This document shows, piece by piece, positions 43,044 to 52,683 of a stretch of 64,000 nt of DNA. Source of the stretch: Paenibacillus sp. FSL K6-3182 (GTDB taxonomy: Bacteria > Bacillota > Bacilli > Paenibacillales > Paenibacillaceae); NCBI RefSeq assembly GCF_037976325.1, contig NZ_CP150265.1:5717001-5781000 (forward strand), read 5' to 3'. Below the pieces are notes generated by a model. The model was given only the letters and a program-made list of their open reading frames with translations. It was not told the DNA's origin and made no database searches. The position numbers were made by a program, and so were the translations under genes. The stretch's first letter is position 1, and each line of letters begins with the position of its first letter.

Positions 43044-45212
43044 TTATTTACCTGATTGTTTCTCGAGTGCTGCCTTTAGCTTATCTGCCAAGCTATTGGA
43101 CATTGACGTATTATCACTGTACTGTTCAATCAGTTTCTGGTTTTGCTTGCGATTCACTTTGCCGCTTTGCTTATCGCCAAGCATTTCGATGACATTGCAT
43201 GGTTTGCATTGTGCAAATTTCCCTGCTTTGCCGTCTTTAATTTCCATTTTCTTATGGCATTGCGGGCAGCGCTTATTGGAGAGCGTTGGCTCTGCTGAAC
43301 GGCGATAGCCGCATTCACGATCTGAGCAGACGAGCGATTTGCCTCGTTTTCCGTTAATTTCGAGCAACGGCTTCTCGCATTCAGGACAGCGTGAATGGGT
43401 CAAATTATGCGGTTTATATTCCTTCGTCTCAGCAATAACCTCAGAAACCCATTTCGCAGCCTGCTGTCTAACATTTTTCATAAAGGCAGCCGGGTCGCCT
43501 TTACCTTTCGCAATACGCTCCAACTCCTGCTCCCATTTTGCTGTTAAATCAGGACTTCTGAGCTCGTTTACTACGAGTTCAATCAGCTGCTTTCCTTTTC
43601 CCGTTGGCATCAGCTTGTTTTGCGTCCGAGTTATCGTATCTGTTCCGAGCAGTTTTTCAATAATATCAGCTCTTGTTGCCGGTGTTCCAAGACTGTGCTT
43701 CTCCATGCGAGTAAGCAGTGTCGCTTCTGTATAGCGTGCTGGCGGCATTGTGCGAAGCTCGCGCACCTTTTCCTGCTTCACAGGGAGCGATTGTCCGATG
43801 GATAGCGGCGGAAGCAGCTGAGCAGGCTGTCCGTCGGATTTCCCTTGACCTGATCCCGCTCCGTCGTCGTCATCATCATCTTGAACGGAAGAATAAGCAT
43901 CTGATTGATAAATTTCCTTCCAGCCCTTTTCTTTCTCGATCTTCCCTTTTGCGTATAACATATCTTTGCCTACAGCAAGCACGACACTCGTCTCATCGTA
44001 ACGATAAGGTCCATAAAATAATGAAATAAACCGTTTTACGATTAAATCATATAATCTGCGCTCATCATTGCTAAGAGCAGACAAGTTTACGAATTGTTCT
44101 GTAGGAATAATAGCATGATGGTCTGTTACTTTACTGTCATCTACAATCCGCTTCGTTATCGGAAGCTGCATTCTGACAAGCTTGCGAGCCAGCTGTGTGT
44201 ATGGGCCAACAGCAGAGATACTCTCTAAACGACCCTTTAAGGTTGGAACCATATCGCTCGACAAATATCTGGAATCTGTACGCGGATATGTAACCAGCTT
44301 ATGCTGCTCGTAAAGCTTCTGAAGCACGTTAGACGTTTGTTTGGCCGAGAAGCCCAGACGTTTATTGGCATCTCGCTGCAGCTCAGTAAGGTCATAGGCC
44401 TGAGGATGCGGCTCTGATTTCTCCAAGGTGCGAAGCTTGCTTACCTTTGCTGTTCCCTGCTTGATACGAGCGGCGATCGCATCAGCATCAGCACGGCTCC
44501 ATACTCTTCCATCGTGTGCATCCTGCTCCCGCCAATGCGCAGAGAATGAGCCAAAATCAGCGGACACATTCCAATATGGCTGCGATTGAAACGATTGTAT
44601 TTCTTGTTCCCGCTCCATCAGCATGGCAAGCGTTGGCGTTTGCACGCGTCCAGCTGCTAGCTGTGCGTTGTATTTGGTCGTTAATGCTCTCGTTACGTTT
44701 AATCCAATCAACCAATCCGCTTCTGCTCGGCAAACGGCCGAAGCATACAAATTGTTATAGTCCTTGCCTGGCTTTAAAGTGTTGAAGCCGTCCTTTATCG
44801 CTTTGTCCGTCTGAGATGAAATCCAAAGACGCTTAAACGGCTTGCGCCAATGAACAAGCTCCATAATCCAGCGAGCGACTAACTCGCCTTCTCGGCCAGC
44901 ATCCGTAGCGATGATAAGCTCACTAATATCTTGCCGTTTACATAGCTGAGCTACTGTACGATATTGCTGTGATGTTTCTTTCATAATTTTTAAATTCATT
45001 TTTGGCGGAAGCAGCGGCAAATCTTCCAAATTCCAAGTTTTATATTTCGGATCGTAATCCTCAGGTTCAGCCAGTGTCACCAAATGTCCCAGCGCCCAAG
45101 TTACAACATATTTAGGGCCTTCCATGTAGCCTTTATGTTTCTGTCCGCAGCCGAGTACACGGGCTATTTCCTTCGCCACACTCGGTTTTTCTGCCAGTAC
45201 AAGCGATTTCAT
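43044..45212 (-). CDS. topB: DNA topoisomerase III
   Basis: Type IA topoisomerase that decatenates DNA, 722 residues. The Toprim domain shows SLVLAEKPSVAKEIARVLG and ATDAGREGELVARWI. The active-site tyrosine lies in VTYPRTDSRYLSSDM (about 310). The C-terminus has two Cys4-type zinc motifs: CPECEKPLLEINGKRGKSLVC with ECGYRR, and CPQCHKKMEIKDGKAGKFAQC. An acidic run DDDDDDG lies near 450. I start it at MKSLVLAEKPSV (45212), the usual family N-terminus, with GGAG 12 bases upstream; earlier in-frame ATGs are less likely. Confidence 0.93.
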   Translation of the reverse strand: MKSLVLAEKPSVAKEIARVLGCGQKHKGYMEGPKYVVTWALGHLVTLAEPEDYDPKYKTWNLEDLPLLPPKMNLKIMKETSQQYRTVAQLCKRQDISELIIATDAGREGELVARWIMELVHWRKPFKRLWISSQTDKAIKDGFNTLKPGKDYNNLYASAVCRAEADWLIGLNVTRALTTKYNAQLAAGRVQTPTLAMLMEREQEIQSFQSQPYWNVSADFGSFSAHWREQDAHDGRVWSRADADAIAARIKQGTAKVSKLRTLEKSEPHPQAYDLTELQRDANKRLGFSAKQTSNVLQKLYEQHKLVTYPRTDSRYLSSDMVPTLKGRLESISAVGPYTQLARKLVRMQLPITKRIVDDSKVTDHHAIIPTEQFVNLSALSNDERRLYDLIVKRFISLFYGPYRYDETSVVLAVGKDMLYAKGKIEKEKGWKEIYQSDAYSSVQDDDDDDGAGSGQGKSDGQPAQLLPPLSIGQSLPVKQEKVRELRTMPPARYTEATLLTRMEKHSLGTPATRADIIEKLLGTDTITRTQNKLMPTGKGKQLIELVVNELRSPDLTAKWEQELERIAKGKGDPAAFMKNVRQQAAKWVSEVIAETKEYKPHNLTHSRCPECEKPLLEINGKRGKSLVCSDRECGYRRSAEPTLSNKRCPQCHKKMEIKDGKAGKFAQCKPCNVIEMLGDKQSGKVNRKQNQKLIEQYSDNTSMSNSLADKLKAALEKQSGK

Positions 45213-45493
45213 TCGGATTATTCGCTCCATTCCATTTAGATGCCTCATTCGCATCAATCATTATGACGAAACGATACCATAGGCTCGCAGCCTGCGCAAC
45301 GCCTGCAGCCTTAACTCCCAGCATGCTGTAAAACGTTTTTGCATCGATTTCGCATCCTTCCTATCGTATTGAAACACTTGGCGATTAGCAATCTATTCCT
45401 GCTATTCTTGTGAATTTTACTGCTATAATCTCGGTGTGATATAGTAGGTTCAGCTTATAAGAAAGCAGATTAAGAGCTAGGGAGCGTTGATGG

Positions 45494-46642
45494 ATGAAGC
45501 TGCGTGTTGTTGCTATTGTTTTTGGTGTTTTGCTCTTATACAGCGGCATTTCCTTCTATATTGGCTGGAATGGGTGGCTGTTCTTATCTCATTTATTTCA
45601 TTTCGAAAATGCGACAGTGTATACGATCATTGCTAGTGTCATTGCATTTTCGTACATTATCGGCCGGCTCGTTTACCGTGCGCCTTTTAAACCGGTTGCC
45701 GAGATATTGAAGCTGATTGGTTCCTACTGGTTTGCCGTATTGGAATACGCCGTAATCATTTTGCCGCCTGCCAATGTTGTTGCCCTTATCTTAAAAGCAG
45801 CTGGCGCTGAAAAATCAATCTATATTGTAGGTGTAGGCGGACTGACCTTGCTTATTATGGCTGTACTCCTTATCCGCGGTTCATGGAATGCATGGAGCCC
45901 AATTGTTCGAACCTATCACGTTCAAGTGCCAAAACCTGCTGGAAAATTGAAGAAATTGCGAATCGCCATGGCTTCTGATCTTCATTTGGGTACAATCGTA
46001 GGCAATCGGCATTTAGTTAGGCTGGTGAACAAGGTTGAAGAAATTAAGCCGGATCTTATCCTGCTTCCTGGTGATATTCTTGATGATGATATTGAGCCTT
46101 TTCTTCGCAAAAACATGTCAACTGAACTTGGCAAGCTCAAAGCGCCACTAGGCGTTTACGCCGTAACTGGAAATCACGAATACATTGGACGGAAAGTGCC
46201 GGAATTTATTGCGGCAATGGATGCAATCGGCATTCGTGTCCTTATGGACGAGACGGCGCTCATTGCTGACAGCTTCTATGTCATCGGTCGTAAAGATAAG
46301 GCGGCTGCGGGATTCAGCGGCAAAGGAAGGCTGCCTATTCAGGAGCTTGTCGCTCCTCTAGATCAATCCAGGCCGCTGATCATGCTCGATCATCAGCCTT
46401 CCGACATCGCAAGCGCAGCAGATAACGGCATCGACATCTCCGTATCCGGCCACACCCATCGCGGCCAGATGATGCCTAATCATCTGATTACGAGAAAGCT
46501 GTTTGAGCTCGATTGGGGTTATTTAAAAAAAGGCGGACTGCATGCCATCGTATCATCAGGCTTCGGAACTTGGGGACCACCGGTACGAATTGGCAGCCGG
46601 TCTGAGGTCATTCATATAGAGGTAGAATTCACAACCGTTTAA
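45494..46642 (+). CDS. Membrane-anchored calcineurin-like phosphoesterase (YkuE-like)
   Basis: A 382-residue protein with about four N-terminal membrane segments (residues 1-135) and a C-terminal metallophosphoesterase domain. The metal motifs are ASDLHLG (DxH), LPGDILDDD (GD), VTGNHEY (GNHE), LDHQPSD and SGHTHRGQ (GHTH). GGGAG lies nine bases before the ATG. The substrate is unknown; similar proteins act on lipid head groups or nucleotides at the membrane. Monocistronic, with a shared terminator behind it. Confidence 0.88.
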   Translation: MKLRVVAIVFGVLLLYSGISFYIGWNGWLFLSHLFHFENATVYTIIASVIAFSYIIGRLVYRAPFKPVAEILKLIGSYWFAVLEYAVIILPPANVVALILKAAGAEKSIYIVGVGGLTLLIMAVLLIRGSWNAWSPIVRTYHVQVPKPAGKLKKLRIAMASDLHLGTIVGNRHLVRLVNKVEEIKPDLILLPGDILDDDIEPFLRKNMSTELGKLKAPLGVYAVTGNHEYIGRKVPEFIAAMDAIGIRVLMDETALIADSFYVIGRKDKAAAGFSGKGRLPIQELVAPLDQSRPLIMLDHQPSDIASAADNGIDISVSGHTHRGQMMPNHLITRKLFELDWGYLKKGGLHAIVSSGFGTWGPPVRIGSRSEVIHIEVEFTTV

Positions 46643-46652
46643 AAGGTTAACG

Positions 46653-46745
46653 AAAATAGCGGCAGCAATGATGTAAACCACTCTCATTTCCGGCTATCCA
46701 GCCTATGACGAGGGTATACACACAATTGCTGCCGCTATTTTTATA
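46653..46745. terminator. Bidirectional terminator between convergent genes
   Basis: AAAATAGCGGCAGCAAT (46653-46669) pairs with ATTGCTGCCGCTATTTTT (46724-46741) around a 54-base loop region. T runs are available in both directions. Confidence 0.75.
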
Positions 46746-46801
46746 TCTTTATTGTAGACTCCGTGTTGCGTCTATAACGGTGTGAATCCGCTAATTAACG
46801 A

Positions 46802-47686
46802 TTAATCTACATCAGCTATTCGCCATTCAGCACCTTTTTCCTTGCTCTTATGGAACACATACACTGAACTTCCGCTGCTATCTTCATTATTTCTGATCTC
46901 CGAAACTTGAACGACAGCCTCAAACAACGACTTTTGCTCTTTTATAGCTATGGGTTGTTCGACCTTTATGCTTGTAATGGTGAATCCTGTAATCCCACTT
47001 GATCCTTCGCGTGACTTGCGTGCACTATCCGTGTACAAGTTTAAAAAATCATCCCATTTTTTCTCATGCAAATACTTTATTCGCAAATTAATTAGCTCGA
47101 TAAGCGGCTTCTCTTCTTCCGTGAAAGCTGAGCTTTCCAAATACGCTGGCTCGAGTACTTCGTTATTCGGCGACTCAGACGACTGCATAGGAATGGGAGT
47201 GGAAGACTCGATTATAGGTGATGGCGACATGCTCTGCGTAATCTGCTGTTCTCCGTCTACTTGCTCGTCTGCTCCTTCTTTGCCAGAACCACTCACCGAA
47301 TACGCATCTTCCAGCAAAGTCCAAATCTTCTTCGTGGATGATTTCCCTAATCGATAAAGCGTTCCAGTATCACCTGGCTTCATGAAATTCCCATGCTCGC
47401 TGCTCTTCGATATCCAAAGCAGGTAACGCGAGTCCCCTAAGATTACAGAATAGGGTGGTGCCGCGATATCGACCTTTCCCTTCATCTGCTTACCAAATCG
47501 GAATGCATATTCGAATGCTCGAATCGACTCTCGATCCTCCCACACCACTTGCGAGGTCGGCTCTGCCTGCTCGAAATCAAGCATGCGCTGAACGGTAACC
47601 TGATTCTCATTTACCCGAAACAAAAACATCAAAATTGCAGCAGCCACAACTACGACGCCAATCAGAATGATGTAACCACGCTTCAA
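46802..47686 (-). CDS. Membrane-anchored protein with NTF2-like C-terminal domain
   Basis: A 294-residue protein with one N-terminal membrane segment (YIILIGVVVVAAAILMFLF, about 4-22), an extracytoplasmic domain, a Ser/Pro-rich linker near 165-195 and a C-terminal domain of about 100 residues (LIELINLRIKYLHEKKWDDFLNLYTDSA...EWRIADVD) that looks NTF2-like. I start it at a TTG at 47686 with AAAGGAAG seven bases upstream, since no ATG is available. It follows a small membrane protein gene by 27 bases. Function unknown. Confidence 0.7.
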   Translation of the reverse strand: MKRGYIILIGVVVVAAAILMFLFRVNENQVTVQRMLDFEQAEPTSQVVWEDRESIRAFEYAFRFGKQMKGKVDIAAPPYSVILGDSRYLLWISKSSEHGNFMKPGDTGTLYRLGKSSTKKIWTLLEDAYSVSGSGKEGADEQVDGEQQITQSMSPSPIIESSTPIPMQSSESPNNEVLEPAYLESSAFTEEEKPLIELINLRIKYLHEKKWDDFLNLYTDSARKSREGSSGITGFTITSIKVEQPIAIKEQKSLFEAVVQVSEIRNNEDSSGSSVYVFHKSKEKGAEWRIADVD

Positions 47687-47713
47687 ATGCACACTTCCTT
47701 TCTCCAAAAAAAT

Positions 47714-48076
47714 TCAACCATTGCTACCTGTTATTTCGTGTCCGATATAGTAAATAGATAAATCGAGTGCGATAACCATTATGACGAAGGTCCATGGTAA
47801 AAGGTTCCATACATAGGTCCAGCTTGTTCCACAAACTGTTCCGGTCACCCAAATATAGGAGAATCCGGAAGAATAGGCAGGAATAAACACAAGCATAAAT
47901 GTAGTCATCGCCGACAATAAGAAAGCCACACCTATGCCGACTAATACGAGGGAAAAGGAATTTACACCTTTTTTCCAAGCAATCAAATAAACCATCATTC
48001 GGCAAATGATCATGGCCGAGCAGGACGCAAGAAAAAAGCTTGCTTCGGTTACAAAACAAGGAAAATGGGTAATCAT
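47714..48076 (-). CDS. Uncharacterised four-span membrane protein
   Basis: A 120-residue ORF with three to four hydrophobic segments (ASFFLASCSAMIICRMMVYLIAW; FSLVLVGIGVAFLLSAMTTFMLVFIPAY; LLPWTFVIMVIALDLSIYYIG). The ribosome binding site for the ATG at 48076 is poor, and no alternative in-frame start is evident upstream. I favour this frame over an overlapping 132-codon frame because of the clean membrane-protein composition. It is probably transcribed with the next gene. No family recognised. The gap 48077-48446 holds the MBL gene promoter and a small dyad at 48277-48296. Confidence 0.55.
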   Translation of the reverse strand: MITHFPCFVTEASFFLASCSAMIICRMMVYLIAWKKGVNSFSLVLVGIGVAFLLSAMTTFMLVFIPAYSSGFSYIWVTGTVCGTSWTYVWNLLPWTFVIMVIALDLSIYYIGHEITGSNG

Positions 48077-48313
48077 AAGACTGCTGCCAATTAATTGTCG
48101 CCTTTATGGAAATAGTGAACATACCTTTACGTAGTATTCTACGATCGATTGCAGTTCCAATGTGATGAGCGTATCAACATCCCATTAGTAAAAACAATGC
48201 ACTTAAGCACATTATCCCGATTCTAGAGAATGGGACCCTTGGGGCTCCATTGGGCGTGAATATATGATTCGTGAGATGAAACGTTATTTCATCAAAAACG
48301 CTACTATTGCATA

Positions 48314-48342
48314 TTGACAAATAATTATTTTTGTGTTATAAT
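48314..48342 (+). promoter_or_regulatory. Consensus promoter of the MBL hydrolase gene
   Basis: TTGACA, exactly 17 bases, TATAAT: both hexamers are perfect. A GATGAAA-cgtta-TTTCATC dyad lies at 48277-48296, 17 bases upstream of the -35 element. Confidence 0.85.
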
Positions 48343-48446
48343 ATAACATTTTACTATTTACATACATTTTAACTACTGGTACGATGTTACTTGAAAAGAG
48401 CAACTCACCTGCAGCAAAAACTTCTAAACAGTAGCGGAGGGTTAAA

Positions 48447-49196
48447 ATGAACATTGCAAGCGGCGTTAATATGATGCCAATATCAGCGGTCATGATGGGT
48501 CGAATGGAAACGATTTATCCCACTTTAATTTGGGATAACGACACCGTGATCTTAGTGGATACTGGCTATCCGGGGCAGCTGCCATTAATAAAGGAGCAAA
48601 TGGAGCGTGCTGGACTTGCGTTTGAGCGTCTTAACAAAATCATTATTACCCATCAAGACCTTGACCACATTGGAAGCTTGCCTGCGATTTTGCAGGAATT
48701 GCCTCATAAGGCGGAGGTGCTTGCGGACAAAGTAGAAGCTCCTTACATTCAAGGTGAAGCACATTTGCTCAAAGTTACACCAGAATCGATTGAGCAAGCT
48801 GTCAAAGCCTTGCCGGCAGAGGTGCCTGAGGAATGGCGAGCCGCATTCAGGAAGACGCTTGAAAATCCGCCCAAAGCGAATGTCGATGTTATCATTACAG
48901 ATGGGCAACAATTGCCGTATTGCGGAGGAATTATCGTCATTGGCACACCTGGGCATACGCCCGGACATCTTAGCCTTTATCATACTGCTAGCAAAACGTT
49001 AATTGCAGCTGATGCCTTGATCGTTGAAAACGACCAGTTGCTAGGACCGACACCACATTATTGCCTCGACCCGGATACCGCAAAAAAATCCATCAAAAAA
49101 TTAACGCAATACGACATAAACACAGTCATCTGCTACCATGGCGGATTATATTCTGATCATGTGAATGAGCGGATTTTAGAGCTCGCTGCCGAATAG
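48447..49196 (+). CDS. MBL-fold metallohydrolase
   Basis: A 249-residue metallo-beta-lactamase-fold hydrolase. The metal motif reads IITHQDLDHIGS (HxxxDH: the usual second histidine is replaced by Gln-Asp-Leu spacing, as in the YflN group), then GTPGHTPGHLSLY and the late AADALI aspartate and CYHGG histidine. GGAGGG precedes the ATG. A perfect consensus promoter suggests strong expression. The substrate is unknown; lactonase or thioesterase activities are common in this fold. Confidence 0.86.
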   Translation: MNIASGVNMMPISAVMMGRMETIYPTLIWDNDTVILVDTGYPGQLPLIKEQMERAGLAFERLNKIIITHQDLDHIGSLPAILQELPHKAEVLADKVEAPYIQGEAHLLKVTPESIEQAVKALPAEVPEEWRAAFRKTLENPPKANVDVIITDGQQLPYCGGIIVIGTPGHTPGHLSLYHTASKTLIAADALIVENDQLLGPTPHYCLDPDTAKKSIKKLTQYDINTVICYHGGLYSDHVNERILELAAE

Positions 49197-49203
49197 CGAA
49201 TAA

Positions 49204-49236
49204 GGAGCTGCCAACGCAATCGACGTTGACAGCTCC
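49204..49236. terminator. Hairpin between convergent MBL and UvrA-like genes
   Basis: GGAGCTG-c-CAACG...CGTTG-a-CAGCTCC; moderate T content follows on the plus side. Confidence 0.6.
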
Positions 49237-49257
49237 ACAGCTCCCTTTTATATATGT

Positions 49258-51771
49258 CTACAATCCGCCAGCCAGCGCTTTTTTCAAAAACTGTCCTGTA
49301 TAGGAAGCAGCAATAGCCGCTACTTGCTCTGGCGTTCCTGCTGCGACAAGATTGCCGCCTGTTGCACCGCCTTCGGGCCCTATATCGATGACCCAATCGG
49401 ATTCCCGGATAAGTTCCAAGCAATGCTCAACCAGAATGACCGTATTGCCGGCATCCACTAATTTATTGAGTAGAGCAAGCAGCCGTTCAACGTCCGCTAG
49501 ATGCAAACCCGTTGTTGGCTCATCCAGCAAATAAAGGGTATGTTTGTTCGATCTCTTGTTCAGCTCCCTAGCCAGCTTAATGCGCTGACCCTCTCCACCC
49601 GACAATGTTTTTACCGACTGCCCCCATTGCAGATAACCTAACCCCACTTCACACAGCAGCTCGGTCATGCTCGCAATCTTTGCTTTATTTTTAAACACAG
49701 CTCGGCTCTCTTCAACCGTCATATTAAGCAAATCCGATATCGAATAACCCTCGTAGGTGACTCTCAGCACTTCATCTTTGAATCGTTTTCCTTTGCAAGC
49801 CGTGCAGCGAATTTCAAGATTAGGGAGAAAACTCATGTCTACCGATAATACGCCAAGTCCTTGGCAAGTCTCGCAGCGTCCCCCTGGTGTATTAAATGAA
49901 AAATGCTTCGAGGTAAGCTGATTGCGCTTCGCCTCTGGCAGCCCTGCATATAAATTTCGCAGCTGTGTAAATACTTCTGTATAAGTCGCAATATTTGAGC
50001 GCTGCATACGGCCTAATGGTGACTGATCGACCGTAATTTGATTTCCGATATGCTCAAAGCCCGCAATGCTGTCGCAGCCTGCAATACGTGGTTTCCCCTG
50101 CCCTCCCTCCGCAAGCAAATCAAATAACAAGGTCGATTTGCCTGAGCCAGACACTCCCGTCACCGAGATGAGACAGCCAAGCGGAAAAGCAACGTCAAAC
50201 CCTTTCAAATTACGAGCATGTGCATGGACAATCGACAGCTGTTTACCGTCGCCTGACCTTCTTGTCCGTACCGCCGCTGGCAAGCTTTCCTGACGCAAAT
50301 AGGTACCTGTAACGGAACTCTCACTTGCGATCAGCTCCTCCAAGCTGCCTTCGCCAACGACGGTACCACCTAAATATCCTGCTCCTGGACCGATATCGAT
50401 AATATGATCTGCAGCTCTCATGACCTCGATATCATGCTCAATAACGAGTACCGTGTTGCCCAAATCACGCAGCTGCATGAGAACGCGAAGCAAACCTGCT
50501 GTATCGCGCGGATGTAGACCTGTTGTTGGCTCATCCAATATATAGAGCACCCCAGTAAGTCCAGACCCAAGAAGTGACGCTAATCGCAGACGCTGAGCTT
50601 CCCCGCCTGAGAGGGAGACGGTCTGTCGATCCAGAGATAAATAACTAAGGCCAACATCGATGATTCTCTCCAAACGTATCGGCATATCAGTCATGACAGG
50701 CGCAAGCAGCGGCCGTCCCTGTGGAGGCACAGCATCCTGAAGCTGCTTGGTCCAAGAAAGCAAATCCTCCAATGACCAAGTGGATACTTCTGATATCGAA
50801 GCCCCTGCCACTAAAGCTGACCGGCTTTCTTTTTTTAGACGCATGCCCTTGCAATCCGTACACCCATCTTGCTTAAAATAATCGTTTTCCTTTTCTGCTG
50901 CCCCTTGCTCGCTTTCCTTCTCTTTATATCTTCTCCACATTCCAGTTACAATGCCTTCAAACTTGCCTTTTCCGACTGTTTTTGGCGGCGCAGCAAGAGG
51001 AAAATGTCTCATGAATGCATCGCTCTCCACGCCGTAATAAAGCAGATCACGCTGGATTTCCGTATAATCCTTTAATGGCAGGTCGAGATCAAATGTAAAT
51101 CCATAATGGTCTCCTGCAGCCTTTAAAATGACAGCATAATATTCGAGTTGTACTTCGTACAAGTAAGTCACACAGCCGCTGCGGAAACTCAGCTCTTGAT
51201 TGAATACCGCTTCTAAGTCAAGCGTGGCAACATGTCCTAACCCACTGCAGGTTTCGCAGGCTCCCTCCGGCTTATTGAAAGAAAAGTGAGCCATTCCGAG
51301 CTTCTCATGTTCCTTATCGCAGCCCGGGCATACGATCGTCTGGCGTCCCTCCTCTTCCTCTGCAGCTGCGATATCATTCTCTTCATCGAATACAGGCGGT
51401 ATAGTTGTATCGCAGCTGCTGCATATACGGCTGCTAAGCCTGGAGTAGACAAAACGCAAATACGTATAAATATCTGTAACCGTACCCACCGTAGAACGCG
51501 GATTGCGATTGGTGACGTGCTGACCGATGCTGATGGAAGGAGAAAGTCCAGCTATCGATTCCACCTTCGGCTTGCTTATGGAATCCGACACCATCCCCAT
51601 TGACTCCATATACTGCCTCTGACATTCCCTTTGCAGCGTGTCCATGGCAAGCGTTGATTTGCCGGAGCCTGAGGGCCCTGTCAACACAACCAATTTGTAT
51701 TTGGGGATTGAGAGTGAAATGTTTTTCAAGTTATTTTCGCGTGCACCTGTAATGACTATCGTATCGTTCAT
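49258..51771 (-). CDS. UvrA-like ABC ATPase (short UvrA paralogue)
   Basis: An 837-residue UvrA-family protein with two ABC units: Walker A GPSGSGKSTL (about 30) and GVSGSGKSTL (about 500); signatures LSGGEAQRLRLASLLG and LSGGEGQRIKLAREL; Walker B LYILDEPTTGLHPRD and LYLLDEPTTGLHLAD. Zinc-type cysteine pairs are present (CSSC, CPGC, CETCSGLG, CTDCKGMRL; CETCQGLG, CTACKGKRF). It is about 100 residues shorter than housekeeping UvrA, which places it with the paralogues linked to DNA-binding-drug tolerance. GGAGG lies six bases before the ATG at 51771. Divergent from a tandem-MerR regulator. Confidence 0.9.
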   Translation of the reverse strand: MNDTIVITGARENNLKNISLSIPKYKLVVLTGPSGSGKSTLAMDTLQRECQRQYMESMGMVSDSISKPKVESIAGLSPSISIGQHVTNRNPRSTVGTVTDIYTYLRFVYSRLSSRICSSCDTTIPPVFDEENDIAAAEEEEGRQTIVCPGCDKEHEKLGMAHFSFNKPEGACETCSGLGHVATLDLEAVFNQELSFRSGCVTYLYEVQLEYYAVILKAAGDHYGFTFDLDLPLKDYTEIQRDLLYYGVESDAFMRHFPLAAPPKTVGKGKFEGIVTGMWRRYKEKESEQGAAEKENDYFKQDGCTDCKGMRLKKESRSALVAGASISEVSTWSLEDLLSWTKQLQDAVPPQGRPLLAPVMTDMPIRLERIIDVGLSYLSLDRQTVSLSGGEAQRLRLASLLGSGLTGVLYILDEPTTGLHPRDTAGLLRVLMQLRDLGNTVLVIEHDIEVMRAADHIIDIGPGAGYLGGTVVGEGSLEELIASESSVTGTYLRQESLPAAVRTRRSGDGKQLSIVHAHARNLKGFDVAFPLGCLISVTGVSGSGKSTLLFDLLAEGGQGKPRIAGCDSIAGFEHIGNQITVDQSPLGRMQRSNIATYTEVFTQLRNLYAGLPEAKRNQLTSKHFSFNTPGGRCETCQGLGVLSVDMSFLPNLEIRCTACKGKRFKDEVLRVTYEGYSISDLLNMTVEESRAVFKNKAKIASMTELLCEVGLGYLQWGQSVKTLSGGEGQRIKLARELNKRSNKHTLYLLDEPTTGLHLADVERLLALLNKLVDAGNTVILVEHCLELIRESDWVIDIGPEGGATGGNLVAAGTPEQVAAIAASYTGQFLKKALAGGL

Positions 51772-51915
51772 GCATGTCCTCCTCATTGACAATAAATTTT
51801 TGGGGTAAGCAACGCTTCGCCTATTTAGAGCGCTTTTCCAGCATTTATTCCAGCATACTACATTGATGCAAGTGAGAAGGTTAGGCAAATAAACACCCTA
51901 TTTAAACCCGTTTCG

Positions 51916-51945
51916 TTGACAAAAAGGTTCCCATGGTTGTTTAAT
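51916..51945 (+). promoter_or_regulatory. Promoter of the tandem MerR gene
   Basis: TTGACA with an 18-19-base spacer before TTTAAT/TTAATG. Long spacers of this kind are typical of MerR-controlled promoters, so autoregulation is possible. Confidence 0.5.
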
Positions 51946-51978
51946 GTTTTTAGAAAAGGTTCGGAGGTGTTTTTTGTG

Positions 51979-52680
51979 ATGATTCGGCCGATCGACATTG
52001 CCAGGAGATTAAATATTAGTACGAACGCGTTGAGACACTACGAGGATTGGGGCATCATTCCGCCGGTTGAACGAGGGACAAACGGTTATCGCATATATAC
52101 AGCAGAACACGTCGCTTACTTTGAGTGCATAAGAGCGATGAATGAAGGTTTTGGAATGACGCTTACCAAAGAAGTGATGATTAAACTGATCCATGGCGAG
52201 ATTGATGAGGCGTTATGGCTTGTAAACAGCGCACAGGCAGAGCTTCACCGTGACAAAACGATCGCCGATAAAACGATTCTTGCGCTGGAGACCGATGAAA
52301 TTCATTTGCTGCATAAAGCAAGGAAAAGAAAAGGGATGACCATTGGGGAAGTATCCGAGGCAACAACCATACCAAGTTCCGCTATTCGCCACTGGGAGAA
52401 GATGGGTCTCCTTGTTGTTAATCGCAACAAGGAAAATGGCTACCGCATCTTCAGTCCAGCAAACCTGCGTCAAATCTTAATTATTCGCACCTTCAAGGCG
52501 GCGGTATGGTCGCTTGAGATCATTCAGCAGGTGCTGAAAGAGGTAGACGATAACCAGGTAGAAAATGCGATAAAAATAGCGCGTGAATCGATGCAATTTC
52601 TAAATCGAGTCAATAGAAACCAACTGCTCGGAGCCCATTCTTTGTATAAGCTTCTGCTCGCCATTGAACAAAAACATTAA
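51979..52680 (+). CDS. Regulator with two MerR DNA-binding domains
   Basis: A 233-residue protein with two separate MerR-type winged helices: IRPIDIARRLNISTNALRHYEDWGIIPPVERGTNGYRIYTAEHV (about 1-60) and MTIGEVSEATTIPSSAIRHWEKMGLLVVNRNKENGYRIFSPANL (about 118-165). A helical segment joins them and a helical tail follows. Ordinary MerR proteins have one such domain and dimerise. GGAGG lies 11 bases before the ATG; a GTG one codon earlier has better spacing and may be the true start. The position divergent from the UvrA-like gene suggests it controls that gene. Confidence 0.85.
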   Translation: MIRPIDIARRLNISTNALRHYEDWGIIPPVERGTNGYRIYTAEHVAYFECIRAMNEGFGMTLTKEVMIKLIHGEIDEALWLVNSAQAELHRDKTIADKTILALETDEIHLLHKARKRKGMTIGEVSEATTIPSSAIRHWEKMGLLVVNRNKENGYRIFSPANLRQILIIRTFKAAVWSLEIIQQVLKEVDDNQVENAIKIARESMQFLNRVNRNQLLGAHSLYKLLLAIEQKH

Positions 52681-52683
52681 TCA

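Noticed and set aside
43339..43734. 131-codon plus-strand ORF inside topB
   Set aside because: Antisense to topB zinc and core motifs; no independent support.
47724..48122. 132-codon minus-strand ORF overlapping the four-span membrane protein
   Set aside because: The overlapping frame has the clean membrane-protein pattern; this one is Cys/His/Arg-rich, as expected of a shadow frame.
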